Source: Eumeta japonica
Taxonomy: Eukaryota; Arthropoda; Insecta; Lepidoptera; Psychidae
Direction of reading: 5' to 3'
DNA length: 64,000 bases
Assembly: GCA_005406025.1 (NCBI GenBank)
Contig: BGZK01000212.1
Span: forward strand, 186,001 to 250,000
The position numbers were made by a program, and so were the translations under genes. Shown piece after piece: positions 24,977 through 36,514 of this stretch (the stretch's first letter is position 1; each line of letters begins with the position of its first letter). The notes under the pieces were generated by a model. It made no database searches. It was not told the DNA's origin and was given only the letters and a program-made list of their open reading frames with translations.

Positions 24977-25301
24977 TTTATTTATAACATATTTTATAAA
25001 GTAAATAACTACCACAAAGTTACCCAAGTATAACAGACATCTAACTATTTAAAATACACCTTTTTTTTTTTACTGTGAAAATGTTGCATAGTAATACGTT
25101 TTGTACATTTATTTTACACTTTACATTTTGAAGTATTTACAAGAATCACTGATGTTTGAGTCTAAGGCCACATGTGACATTGAAATGCAAAAAAAACAAA
25201 TACCGAGTTTTTCATAAAACTTTCATCAAAAAAAATATATGCCTGATGTTGTATGCAAATAATGTTAAAATTGACATATGAAAATGTATATATTACACGT
25301 A

Positions 25302-25561
25302 CAGAAGTGTGCTTCAAACTCTTGTTTGAAGTAACTGTCAAAGTTAAAATTAAACACGTCAAAATACGCTGTTGTAACTTCAGAATAGGCAGCTTGACTA
25401 AGCGGTTTTAAAGATGTTGATATTTGTGACATTAAATTAACATCACAAATGCCAATATCTCTGTCGTCAATATCAATATGGCGATATTTTGACATGTTTA
25501 GTTTTTAACTTTAACAGTTAGCATTTAACTATTGCAAATGATAATTTGAAGCACACCGCTG
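25302..25561. mobile_element. 260-bp inverted-repeat MITE, copy 1, flanked by GTA
   Basis: The left end CAGAAGTGTGCTTCAAAC and right end (complement CAGCGGTGTGCTTCAAATTA) are the tips of terminal inverted repeats of roughly 75-80 bp. Inside them ACTGTCAAAGTTAAAA pairs with TTTTTAACTTTAACAGT, and CGTCAAAATA with ATATTTTGACATG. Three bases, GTA, directly precede (25299-25301) and follow (25562-25564) the element, consistent with a 3-bp target duplication. A second copy at 55210-55473 shares the ends and interior. A 76-codon minus-strand frame overlaps it and is probably fortuitous. Superfamily is uncertain: 3-bp duplications suggest PIF/Harbinger or CACTA, while the CAGNGG-like tip recalls hAT. 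Confidence 0.8.
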
Positions 25562-25564
25562 GTA

Positions 25565-25875
25565 GTGTCTCAATATTTCGAAAAGCTTGCGACACTATTT
25601 TTATCTTTCAAAGTAAAATTTATATATCGCACAAGTTTTTAAACTAGTTTTTCACTTCGCACGCAAAAGATTATTTTGTCTGCTGCGACATTTGTTGAGT
25701 ACATATCTTTTTTTTTGGTTCTAATTTTCTCTGTTCCTGAAGGATTTTTTAGGTATCAGCTATATATATTATATATAAATATATTATAATAAAACAGTAG
25801 AAGCTCGTATGGCTCTACATTGAACGTACGTACGAAAACGGAGAGGGACAATAGAAAAAGGCAATAAAAGAGAAA
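25565..25875. other. No gene recognised
   Basis: AT-rich, with a short TATATATTATATATAAATATATTATAATA tract split over about 25760-25792. No coding signature. Confidence 0.4.
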
Positions 25876-25879
25876 ACAA

Positions 25880-26420
25880 TTGTTTTCTTATAAGTTTCTA
25901 TCTATCTGTCTGTTCGGACATATTTCTAAAATTACTAAAAGTATTTTAATGCGATTTCCACGGATGGATAAAACGTAGCTTGAATCAGAACATAGATTTC
26001 ATTTAAAACGGATGCCAAAAAAAGTTAATTATCATTGAGAGGGGATACGTGAGTTGTATAATGCATAAAAAATTTTCAAACATAGAAAACTACACTATTC
26101 TAACGTGGCATAACCTATATTTTATAGCGATACTATCGTTCGTCTTAGTTTCGTAGAAATTGGAACTTTGAGTTGTTTCAGAATTGAAAGCTGAACGGGG
26201 AGCAGAATAGAAAGCCAGAATCCGGACCGAAATCGAGCCGGAGTGTATACCGAGTATCGGTTCAGTATTAGAATCAAGAGCGTGACTGGAACCGAAGTTG
26301 AAAGCGGGAACGAGATTGGGATCGACAGCAAAGTCTTTTCATAGAAAAGATGAAAAAAAAACATTCTATGTACAGCCCCGATGCACGTACATCCTTGAAG
26401 ATTTCGTTGTAACTTCCCCA
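25880..26420 (+). mobile_element. Helitron-like remnant with hexamer-phased linker (no end visible)
   Basis: The 5' part has TCTATCTGTCTGTTCGGACA and TTTTAATGCGATTTCCACGG, text I associate with lepidopteran Helitron/MITE flanks. It is followed at about 26160-26330 by the hexamer-phased purine-rich linker (for example GAGCGT GACTGG AACCGA) and then by AGATGAAAAAAAAACATTC (26349-26367), the same post-linker core as in the copies at 24.2, 56.4 and 61.0 kb. No terminal CTRR is recognisable. Confidence 0.5.
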
Positions 26421-27415
26421 ATACACCGTTTTGTACCGATGTTTTCCTTTACTGGCAAATCGAACGCCTTGATCTCATCAATCTGCCCATGAGTTAGATT
26501 ATATTCGATTATGCGGGTTGCAAGAGCTTAAAACATAGACCGGATACCATATTTGCATTGATCTTGAAATAAATATTTTTTCACAACACTTAACTTTTAG
26601 GAATTCCCTTTGATATTATACTCACTAGTTTATGTCGACTCCGCCGCCGGCGTATCACCATAAAGCAATAAATTTCACCCGCGAGGATATCGACTAACAA
26701 AATAGCGGATGCGATTCAAAAACTGCAAAATGCACCGACACGAAATAACTCTGACAAAACATAGTATCTCTTGCACGAATATTCCATATTGCAGCTGGAC
26801 GCACAATGCATATTTGATTTGTTTCCAATTTGCGACTGCTATGAACTTCCACAATACTATACACACGATTGTCCGAAGCTATATTTTAATTATCAAGAGT
26901 TACATATTGTTCGATCTCTGTAAATCTGTATTTAGTTACGTAATATTGGTACGTAACGAAATACAAATTTTGAAGAGCTGTCCAAACATTTGAAATATGG
27001 AAATAAAAGACATAAATAAATAATAATAATACTTACTTTTATAATTTTACATAAGCTGACTTGCAATTTGTTCAATTATAAAATGTGTTGACAAATTAAA
27101 TATGCAATTTTTAATACGGTTATGTTATTTATCGGCCAAATACTAATAGATAATTAATAAGCAATACAGAGATGTGTAACTTGTAATTCAATAAATAATA
27201 ACGTAGAAATAAATTAACTCCTTGTATAATAAATACAAGGATTTAATTATTTCTAAGAAGCGTTTCTTTTGTTTTTGCAGTATACATAAAAGTAAAATAA
27301 AACATCAGTATATCTACAGTACTTAAAGTGTGAATAAAAATAAAAAATTTACAATCGCGTGAACGTCGCATGATTTGTTAAATAAAATTATAAAACTAAA
27401 TGTCCGCAAAATTAA
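26421..27415. other. No gene recognised; small GC islet near 26.63-26.71 kb
   Basis: The short islet at 26635-26710 (CCGCCGCCGGCG) sits in AT-rich DNA. No protein motif is seen in the open frames on either strand (26675-26993). Confidence 0.35.
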
Positions 27416-27419
27416 GGCC

Positions 27420-27570
27420 ATTTTCATTTGAAAGAAGCAGACACGAGATAATGCAGTGTATATATAGAAGCAGATGAGAGAGTCGAGCAAGTGAAAAAGT
27501 CTATATACTTGGATAGTCTGTTAACAAATAATGGTAAACGAAGAAAAGTTAAAATGAATTGATATGAAAA
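27420..27570 (+). pseudogene. Fragment of a non-LTR endonuclease/RT element
   Basis: Reading the + strand from about 27454 gives VYIEADERVEQVKKSIYLDS followed by LLTNNGKRRK. This matches the C-terminal part of non-LTR reverse transcriptases ('…ERVEQV..FVYLGSL.TNDGK…'). A better preserved piece of what looks like the same family is at about 35.6-36.5 kb (QMQDFVYLNRLLIN). Only about 40-50 residues survive. Confidence 0.6.
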
Positions 27571-29430
27571 TTTATAACTTATTTTACGTCTTACATAAAA
27601 AAAAAGAATTAAATCTGTGAGTTTCATTTTACTTTCCACACTAAAAGGTTATGATCAGTTCGACCCAAAGTCACATATTTTAAAAGTTTCAAACCCTTGA
27701 ATCCCATCACCTACCGATTCTAAAGCCAAACGCCAATCACCAATGTTTCTTGTTATATCATTAAATAGTCCAAATGATAATATGCAAGAGAGAGTCACAA
27801 AACTTGTTCATGTGTCTAGTTTTCATTTCCCACTTGCAGGAGTGCGTTCTCGAAAATATTATTTTACATTGCAGAAGTTTAACCTTGCTGTCTACACCGG
27901 ATGCAGATAGGATTGAAAGACTCTATGATCGCTTTAAACGGTGCTATGACAATTAAAACTTTGACATGCTTTTTGAGAGATGAAGCAAATACTTTAATTG
28001 TATCTAATTGATCTAATTGATGTAATTGATATTGATAAATCAATGTAAATACAATTATTTGATTTAAGATAACTATATGGTTGACATCTTGTCAGGTTTC
28101 AGTTTATGGAATTTCTCATGTGAATTTGTATATGTTTTATATTCATTTTCATGTTTACAATTTTTTATTTCTTGATATCGTACTAATGTTTTAATAGTAC
28201 ACATAGCACACCCGATTATACTCGACCGTTTACAACTAGCAGCACCTACATTTATTAAACCTCCAGGGCTACTGTTCATTCATTTATAATCACCACCTTT
28301 TAACCCGTTTGCGGCGAAACCTAAACAAATGGTTACGTATTTAATTCGTATATATATTCTTTCCTATTTTAGATTGTAACCACTAAGATTATAAACTTAG
28401 GTATGTTTTGGTAGCGTGAGTTCTAATGTTTACATTAAAACAAAAAATAAAATGTCGAATTTTGTGCACCATACTGTTGCATTTCAAATTGGAAAAAACT
28501 TGAACAAAATTAGTGATTACCACAACAAATCACTTACACCACGCATTACTACTTTTTAAATTGTGCCAAGTTGAAATCACTCCGCTACTCAGCCACATCT
28601 TCTCACAAACTCTTATTTCGGATTAACGAGCATGTCCCGTAGTCCTTTTACGCTGGTCCACTACGAGTTGAGGACTGCCAACGATCGTCGTGATCAATGT
28701 GTTAATGTATTCGGGCCGAAGGCTTAACATCATTTCCGAGGCATGGAGCGAATGAATCAATTTAGCTCAAAATAAAGGACAAAGTCTTAATCGAATTTAG
28801 TTACTTCTGGTTCGAAAGCGACGATAAACCACCTCCGCTTCCTGAACTACCATCAGTACCACTTGGTACTCCACAACTATGTTATGAATTCAAAAATTAC
28901 TAAAGATGCGTAAATAGTCACGTAGAAACACGACGGCTTGTTCACGACGGAGTCTTCGTTCATTACCGTTCATTGTCACCATGACCCTGTCGTATGAAAC
29001 AGTGCGTTCACTGTGTTTTGTGTACGGAACTTTTTTTCAACTTTTGATAGAATTCTTTATTAATTATCCAAACTGTCAACCGCGGTTTATTCTAAAACAC
29101 GAGAAAATCATTAGTAATCAAATTGTACAATTATGTATAAGTCATACAAATAGTATATCACTATATAGTTAAGGTGTACATATACGTAAGTATTAGGAGA
29201 ATGCTCCTCGCTTAAGCGTGAGAGAATAATGAATACGCACAGTCACCAATTTCTAGAAAACAGATTTAGCCTTACTATACCTACCTCACTCCGTCTCTTA
29301 ATTGTAGGATAGATTCAGAGATAAAGCACAAACGACGCCGCAAAAGATAATTCAAAGGGCTTCTAAACATTTCTATAGAAATCGTTCGATACAAAAAAAA
29401 CTTCAGTTTAATTTTCAGCTGAAAAAGGGA
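27571..29430. other. No gene recognised
   Basis: AT-rich, with a GC-richer block around 28620-28880 of unknown nature. Short frames only, without family motifs. Confidence 0.4.
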
Positions 29431-29439
29431 GGAGCATCG

Positions 29440-29760
29440 TTAGCAAGAACTCGACCTTAATCCGATTTCAATCGATGTTGTAACAAATTCGCGGCCGGCC
29501 CGACCGACTAACCCCGCGCCCAAATAATATGCTCTTATTAATCAGGTGAAAGCTTTGGTCGAACTGAGCTTAGCTGCGTACACTAAATGAGGGCCATTAT
29601 CGAGGTGAACTCTGTTTATTATGGAAGGATTTCGGGGCAAAGATTATTGGAATTCGGTTGTGAGTGTTCCAAAGCCTTTTTGTAACCGAATTTCGGGCCC
29701 ATAATTCAAGCGGTCGACTGAAGCAGAAGTTTTAGCCGCGAGTCTACGGAGATAGACTCG
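29440..29760. other. GC-richer islet, candidate conserved non-coding element
   Basis: The block (GCGGCCGGCCCGACCGACTA and the following ~250 bases) contrasts with its AT-rich flanks and lacks stop-free frames or repeat signatures. It includes short AT-rich homeodomain-like words (TTATTAATC). It could be a cis-regulatory element, inferred only from composition. Confidence 0.3.
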
Positions 29761-31950
29761 CAGCTATTATTAATATTATATGGATTAAATGATTATTCAA
29801 TTAGAAGAGTATTGGCTTATTTCTAGTCAAAAAAACGTTATTGAAAATAACTTTCAAGTTGTCCAGGACTCAATAAATCAGAATGAAGAAATTAATCAAA
29901 AGTTAATGTAAGCTTATTATTCATGTATTATTCATTGTCGGTAATCAATAAACTATGATAGTTTATTTAGAATATTCTACATAATACTTTATTTTATTTG
30001 TTTAGTAAAAGAATAAATAAAATCTGTAAATCGGTTGACCCTACAGGTCATCTCTTAAATTTCCCACTATGATCTTAACTTTGTTTTTGACTTCTTCCAA
30101 TACAAAAGTATAGTTGTCTCAAAGTTCAAAGACTTGTCTTAAACTTATCGAGCCTAAAATTTCAAAAAAGTTAACCCTTTAGGTCATTCTTGAAACTTTT
30201 TGCTAATTTTGAGCTCAGCTTTCAAAAATATCTTTAATAGTAAATTATTGAGTTTTAGCTCAAAAGATCAACTTTTCTCCTTTTTCAAGCTTTCTGAGTT
30301 CAAAAATATAATCTTGAGTTGTTTCAAGTTCTTCGAGTACTATGTCTATTGAACGTGTAGTTCGATTTTGATCTATTTTGCGGTATGCGACGCTGTTTTT
30401 TAAAGGAAGAAAGTTGTCCAATAGCAAACATCAATCCAACGAGAACTTTAGAAGTTATTTAAAAATATATATTTTTTTGCTTTGTTTCCGTTTTCGTAAT
30501 CCGTCATGAGAAACTTCGTTTCAATGTACTCGTAAATGAATATGTAATTTATTGCGATACGAGTATCATGTTTATTGCAATTTAATACGAAGAACTTTCT
30601 GATTAATACTGCAATTGGAACCGAATATTGAGAGCACAAGACACCAAATTTATGTGAAAACCACAAACGGATGGTTCCATTCAAAATCAAAGACCGAACT
30701 CCACAAATCCCTCAAAGAATTAAATATTTATCACGTAAACTGAAAATCTTACTAAACTTAAGATTATCGTGAGCTTTGTTCCTCGGCAGAAGTTAATCTT
30801 GGTAAATTCAACTTAAGTGAGCTTTCGAAATTTCGCGGTCCAAGACGTTGCGATTACCTCCAACTTCAAAGCGAAGAACCGCCTCCTTGTTTCGCGAAAT
30901 TGTTTACTTTGAATCAGTTACTCGTACACTTTGTTCCCACTAGGTGTTGGCTGGTATCGATAAGCCGAGCTTTAATTCGAGCTTGAAAATAGGTTTCTAA
31001 TCAGGTTGTTGGAAGGCGTAACGGGTTTTGATGTAATTGAGTTACGTTAATTAATATTATATTGAACAAAATGCTTTGTATTGGTACGTATCGTTAAAGA
31101 AATTATAATTAAACTCATGTATTGCTAATTTGTAAACCGACTAATTATGCAATAATTCGTATATTTTCAAATTATGTAATTGCAAAATTGTTGAAGTTTC
31201 GTGCCTAAAAGGCCAAAAGGAGCCATTATGGTAAGACTTAGACCTCTTTCGATCTGTCTGTAAAAACAAGAACTACTACTATTATTATTGCATCACACAA
31301 CTTGCACTAAACTAAGTTAGCAGGCTCGAAATTCAAGCTCCTCAAACTAAAACCGAAAGATTTTCCGAGGGATGTAACTCGGAAGTTAAGTAATTAGTAT
31401 CTTCTATCAGTCATTTGATTGATCCATACGTAATGAAATTGATTTATTTTTATTGAAATTGAATTTTAGATTTGGTTGCGACTTCCAATTATTTCACTAT
31501 CACTTATCACCTCTCCATTGGGTGACCAGTCTTGATACGTCGTGGCAATCCTCAGGTTCATTAGAATATAGTTCTTAAAATTGGTTCCTATCAGATGACT
31601 ACACGCATGCTTCATATTTTAGAACTTGTATTTTTATTTACTTTATATACAACTTAAAAAAAATATAGCATCGTTTCAAGTATGTAAATTATATTGATGT
31701 GGCATTCATTTATTAATTAGTAAATCAACAAATATATGTTACATATTTAAACTTTTGTTTGATAAATAGATCCCTTTTATAATATGATTTATATAATAAA
31801 TTTTACTTGATTTGACGTTATGAATTTTTCAATTTAATTTCGTTCTGCATTAAATTCCTCATATATATATTTTATTCCATGCAATTCAAAAACAACGTGC
31901 CAAAACAAAAATGCATTACAGGTAAGTACTGTTATAGTAATATTGAAATA
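29761..31950. other. No gene recognised
   Basis: AT-rich, with a GC-richer patch at about 30765-30990. A run of related phrases with TTTCAAGTT / AAGTTCAAAG (30080-30330) looks like low-complexity, locally duplicated sequence. Confidence 0.35.
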
Positions 31951-32013
31951 AAAAAATTGGGTGCGTGTACTTATGTACGCGCGTGAGAAGTTATACTTGT
32001 TCGGGAAGATATA

Positions 32014-33290
32014 CAAACGAGCCCAAACTCGATGGGGTTGCGTTGTTTAATTACGGAGTTCCTATGGCCACCTTCCAGCTCCATCATCAGACTCTGGTTA
32101 CCATATAGTACCAAAGTACTCGTCAAGACGAATCAAACGAGCCCAAACTCGATGGGGTTGCGTCGTTTAATTACGGAGTTCCTATGGCCACCTTCCAGCT
32201 CCATCATCAGACTCTGGTTACCACATAGTACCAAAGTACTCGGCAAGACGAATCAAACGAGCCCAAACTCGATGGGGTTGCGTTGTTTAATTACGGAATT
32301 CCTATGGCCACCTTCCAGATCCATCATCAGACTCTGGTTACCATATAGCACCAAAGTACTCGTCAAGACGAATCAAACGAGCCCAAACTCGATGGGGTTG
32401 TGTCGTTTAATTACGGAGTTCCTATGGCCACCTTCCAGCTCCATCATCAGACTCTGGTTACCATATAGTACCAAAGTACTCGGCAAGACGAATCAAACGA
32501 GCCCAAACTCGATGGGGTTGCGTCGTTTAATTACGGAGTTCCTATGGCCACCTTCCAGCTCCATCATCAGACTCTGGTTACCATATAGCACCAAAGTACT
32601 CGGCAAGACGAATCAAACGAGCCCAAACTCGATGGGGTTGCGTTGTTTAATTACGGAGTTCCTATGGCCACCTTCCAGCTCCATCATCAGACTCTGGTTA
32701 CCATATAGCACCAAAGTACTCGGCAAGACGAATCAAACGAGCCCAAACTCGATGGGGTTGCGTTGTTTAATTACGGAGTTCCTATGGCCACCTTCCAGCT
32801 CCATCATCAGACTCTGGTTACCATATAGCACCAAAGTACTCAGCAAGACGAATCAAACGAGCCCAAACTCGATGGGGTTGCGTCGTTTAATTACGGAGTT
32901 CCTATGGCCACCTTCCTGCTCCATCATCAGACTCTGTTTACCATATAGTACCAAAGTACTCGTCAAGACGAATCAAACGAGCCCAAACTCGATGGGGTTG
33001 CGTCGTTTAATTACGGAGTTCCCATGGCCACCTTCCAGCTCCATCATCAGACTCTGGTTACCATATAGTACCAAAGTACTCGTCAAGACGAATCAAACGA
33101 GCCCAAACTCGATGGGGTTGCGTCGTTTAATTACGGAGTTCCCATGGCCACCTTCCAGCTCCATTATCAGACTCTGGTTACCATATAGCACCAAAGTACT
33201 CGTCAAGACGAATCAAACGAGCCCAAACTCGATGGGGTTGCGTCGTTTAATTACGGAGTTCCTATGGCCACCTTCCAGCTCCATCATCAG
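32014..33290. repeat. 120-bp minisatellite, 10 full units plus partial ends
   Basis: An exact 120-base period runs from 'AACGAGCCCAAACTCGATGG' (first at 32018) to about 33290. Ten complete units lie at 32041-33240, with partial units before and after. Units differ by a few substitutions: CGTTG/CGTCG at the start, CCTATGG/CCCATGG, CATATAGT/CATATAGC, and CTCGT/CTCGG/CTCAG. Units 9-10 share CCCATGG and units 6-7 share CGTTG plus TAGC, suggesting local duplication. Because 120 is divisible by three and one frame lacks stops, the array reads as a 446-codon ORF (32032-33372). I regard that ORF as a by-product. The last unit runs into ATCAGCTCTATGTCATAATA, which I recognise as the normal continuation of a lepidopteran dispersed repeat, so the array is probably an internal expansion of that repeat. 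Confidence 0.95.
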
Positions 33291-33294
33291 ATCA

Positions 33295-34840
33295 GCTCTA
33301 TGTCATAATAATATTGCATTGTCATGCGATTTATACATGCATGCAAAACTTCATTTAAATTTTAAAAATTAAATAAAAAAATTTTTATTTTCTTATATTA
33401 AATGTACATAAATCCTCTCATTATTCGAAATTCGAATTCTAAGCGGGCAGCTTCAATCTGTTAATTTTGTGTCACACAATCTTAAAATTTCACTCTCATT
33501 ATTTTTTCATAACGCGCCTAAAGAAGTATAACTTCAAAAATAACCTAGATTGCTTATAGACTACATAAAAATAATTATTTCAAGTATGTAAAAACTAATA
33601 AAAAATACATAATATACAACCACTGGATAACAAAGTAAAGATTTGCAAAATAATGATAAAAAACTATTCGCTAAATCATTTTATTGCTATAAAATAGCTA
33701 GAAAATTTTTAAGGCGTGTTGTCTGTTTGTCTTTTACTTGTAGTACACACTGGGGTATGAGTGAGTAAATCGTACTTCTCGTTAGAAGTATATACGCGCG
33801 GAAAACATATTGTTGTTAAACAAACAATAACAAACCCACTTTTAGAATTCAAAGAGTTTATATACTTAATAATTCTTCTAAAATTATAAAAACAAATTGA
33901 AAATATTAATATACATATTTTTTAAATGTACTGTTTAATCAGAAAAAATCTCGATTTACAGATATTTTAACTATCTTAAAATTCTTTACAATTAACAGAT
34001 GCGGATATAAGAACATTTTCGAAATTTTTTTGAACTTTCTGGAACTAAAAGTTGCAAAAAAAATCATTTTTGGCTGTTTGTTTATTTTTTTCTTATTTAA
34101 ACAATAACGTCAATAGATATCCATCATCTTATACTTTTGTAATCAGGAGAACTTCCCCGATATGAAAAAAAAATAGGACTGCGAAAAATTTTCGGAACAA
34201 ATGCGTCAATATTCCCCGCTTTATATTTTTCTCATTTGCAAACCTCGTCTTAAATCGTATACTCAAAACTAAACTTTTAGGAAAATTGAAGACAATTTAT
34301 ATTATTCGATGGTATTTTCTAAGCTTTAAAATAAAAATGAATATTTATGTTAAAACGAAGAAAATAATACACAGACTTACTATATATCCGTGCAGAAAAA
34401 ATTTGTTGAAGTGCCAAATAGGAGTTAGACTCACTCATAAGTTTGTTGAAGTGCTATCGAAAGGGTCAAAAGGCAAATCGAGAACTCGATTGTTCGTATT
34501 GATCTTAGATTGCTTTATTGAGAAATCTACAAAGGAAAATGTTAAAGTAGTAATGTAAACTCATTGATAAAAATTAACGGAAAAACACAAAGAAAGAAAA
34601 CAAATCTACATAGCTTCAACCCCAGATAATTTCTCTTTGTGTCCGAATAGCTAAGATTTCTCTGACAAAGTTTGTGCAGCTTTCATATAAGACATTGTAT
34701 TGTACAGCTTGGCCCTTGAGTTGCTGTCTAATTCACTCAATGTCCTTTAAGGTCTTAAGTGCATCTTCTCATTTTACAACCTGTACTATTTTAATAAATT
34801 ATGATTACAAAAGAATTCTTAAGTTTTTCATAGTATATTC
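33295..34840. other. No gene recognised
   Basis: The first ~80 bases look like the tail of the repeat that hosts the minisatellite. The remainder is AT-rich with a 90-codon frame (34286-34558) that has no recognisable motif. Confidence 0.4.
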
Positions 34841-34844
34841 GAGG

Positions 34845-34925
34845 GGAAAACGAGCAGGCGACCTATCAGAGAGTAGATAGTACCGCCACCCATGGACACT
34901 AGCGACTCAGAGAGTCACCAACGAT
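34845..34925 (+). mobile_element. Small fragment of a lepidopteran RTE-type/SINE-type tail
   Basis: GAGCAGGCGACCTATC… followed by AGTACCGCCACCCATGGACA resembles the 'GAGCAGG…CACCTGATGGTAAG…ACCGCCGCCCATGGACAC' tail of moth and butterfly retroposons. Only about 80 bases are recognisable. Assignment is from memory and class is tentative. Confidence 0.4.
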
Positions 34926-34929
34926 TGGT

Positions 34930-35600
34930 CGGTTTGTTGACAGAGAATATGATATCTAATGGAGAAAGGATCGGGTTGATGGATAGAGGATAGGAAGTAG
35001 TGGACCACTGGAACTCTCACTCAGTGGACAAAATGCAACAGCGGAAACTTCTACTTCATGTCCGCATTCCGTGCGATAGTAGCATTTCATACGTCGAGCC
35101 GGCCCATTTCTGTGTTCTATCACAGTAGAAGTGTCAGAAGTATTAGTATAAAAACTAGGAATTATCAGAAAATTTCTCCTAGCATTGGTATTGAGCTGCC
35201 CCACCTTGTCTAATACAAATGAATGAAAGTTAACTGAACAAATAGATATTTTATACGTAAATGAGACTAAAAGAATATGTAATAGTAATAGCATCGTTGG
35301 TATTTGACCTGGTCTGGTTTTAATCCCGATGGTAATTAGAACCGGTGACGACGCAGAATATTAACTATATACTGTCAGAAAGATTATCTACGTGCTAAAA
35401 CAGATACGAATATATGACTTCGAGGCTTGCTTGTCTTCGAATCAAAATTGGATTGACGCCGAGTTTTATTTTTCGTACGATTTCGTACGCTTTAAATACG
35501 TCATAGCTGACAGAGGAACGGTCTCCCGTTCCATCAGTTTATTATCAGTTTTGGACTGATAAGCGAAACATTCTAAAAAAATACTGTAGAGACGAAAAAA
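34930..35600. other. No gene recognised; possibly upstream part of the next retroelement
   Basis: Less AT-rich than average. A 112-codon minus-strand frame (34956-35294) is present but matches nothing I know. Because a retroelement fragment follows on the + strand, this may be its decayed upstream part. Confidence 0.3.
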
Positions 35601-35609
35601 TTGTGATGT

Positions 35610-36510
35610 TGAACTCAGTGGGTGTACAACATGATGTACATGAAAAAGTCTCAGTTAAGCTTGAAAACGTATGAGCAGATAAAACACACTTATCTTTTAT
35701 TGTCGTCCAAACAGGTAATTTTTGTGTGAAAAACCCTCATTGAAAACAAAAGATTTCATTTTTACATATTCGGAAAAAAACGAGAGTACTGTAGACTTTG
35801 TATTTTTAGCATCGAAGAGCAAAGTTGTCGACAAAAGAATATTCTTTAGTGTCAGTGTTGGCACGGAGCAATTGTTAGTAGTGTGTAAGAGAGTTAAACA
35901 AATGCAGGACTTTGTCTACTTGAATCGTTTGTTAATAAACATGACGATAGTAATGATATGGTCGTTGAAAGAAGAATATTTGCAATTAATAAAGTGAGTA
36001 GGGCCTTGCACGATGTTACTTGTCACAACAAACGCGTCCGAATATTCATAACGGAGTAATAATCTTGATGCTAATAACTTGTAGTGAAAGTTGGTCTCGC
36101 AGAACACCCATAAAAGTGGGATCGAAGAAGTAGAACCTATACAGAGGTTCTGTGAAGTGTCCTTTAAAAAGTAGATATAGCAGGAGTGAATGAGGAAACG
36201 GTGTTGTTCGAAGAAAAACATATTGACTAGAATGGAAAAACGCACTTTGTGTTGATTAGGCTATCTGGAAAAAATCAATGAAAACAGATTGAGGAAAGAA
36301 AACTACAGATCAAATGTAATTGATTGAATGGTCGACAAAAGGTATATAATATTATGCGGGCTAAATGAGTCGCTTATTGCTAAGAGTCAAATTAGTTTGA
36401 CATTAATTAAATTAAATAAAAGTATCTGATATCGCCGAGCTAGGTCAGTCAGAGTTAGTGAAAGATTGTATTGTGTAGATATTTGTGGTCCCTGTAGAAC
36501 TCTTTAAGAA
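35610..36510 (+). pseudogene. Decayed 3' half of a non-LTR endonuclease/RT element
   Basis: In shifting frames the + strand reads KQMQDFVYLNRLLIN (~35898-35942), then VVERRIFAINKVSRALHD (~35959-36012) with CHNKRVRI, then a VEPIQRFCEVSFK segment (~36131-36170), then a LGYLEKINENRLRKENYRS segment (~36260-36315) and RRARSVRVSERLYCVDICG (~36434-36490). This order matches the C-terminal region of the insect non-LTR elements often annotated as endonuclease-reverse transcriptase (YLGSL, GHLERMNE, RRACMKRLM-type blocks). Stops and frameshifts are frequent. The 91-codon open frame at 35722-35997 is part of it. Confidence 0.75.
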
Positions 36511-36514
36511 GTAA

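Noticed and set aside
25265..25495. 76-codon minus-strand ORF as a small gene
   Set aside because: It lies almost wholly inside the MITE and is broken by stops in the second copy, so it is not maintained.
32032..33372. 446-codon ORF across the minisatellite as a repetitive protein gene
   Set aside because: It exists because the 120-bp period is a multiple of three and one frame happens to lack stops. The unit matches a noncoding dispersed repeat and both ends run into noncoding repeat sequence.
34956..35294. 112-codon minus-strand ORF
   Set aside because: No motif recognised, and it is antisense to what may be the decayed upstream part of a retroelement.
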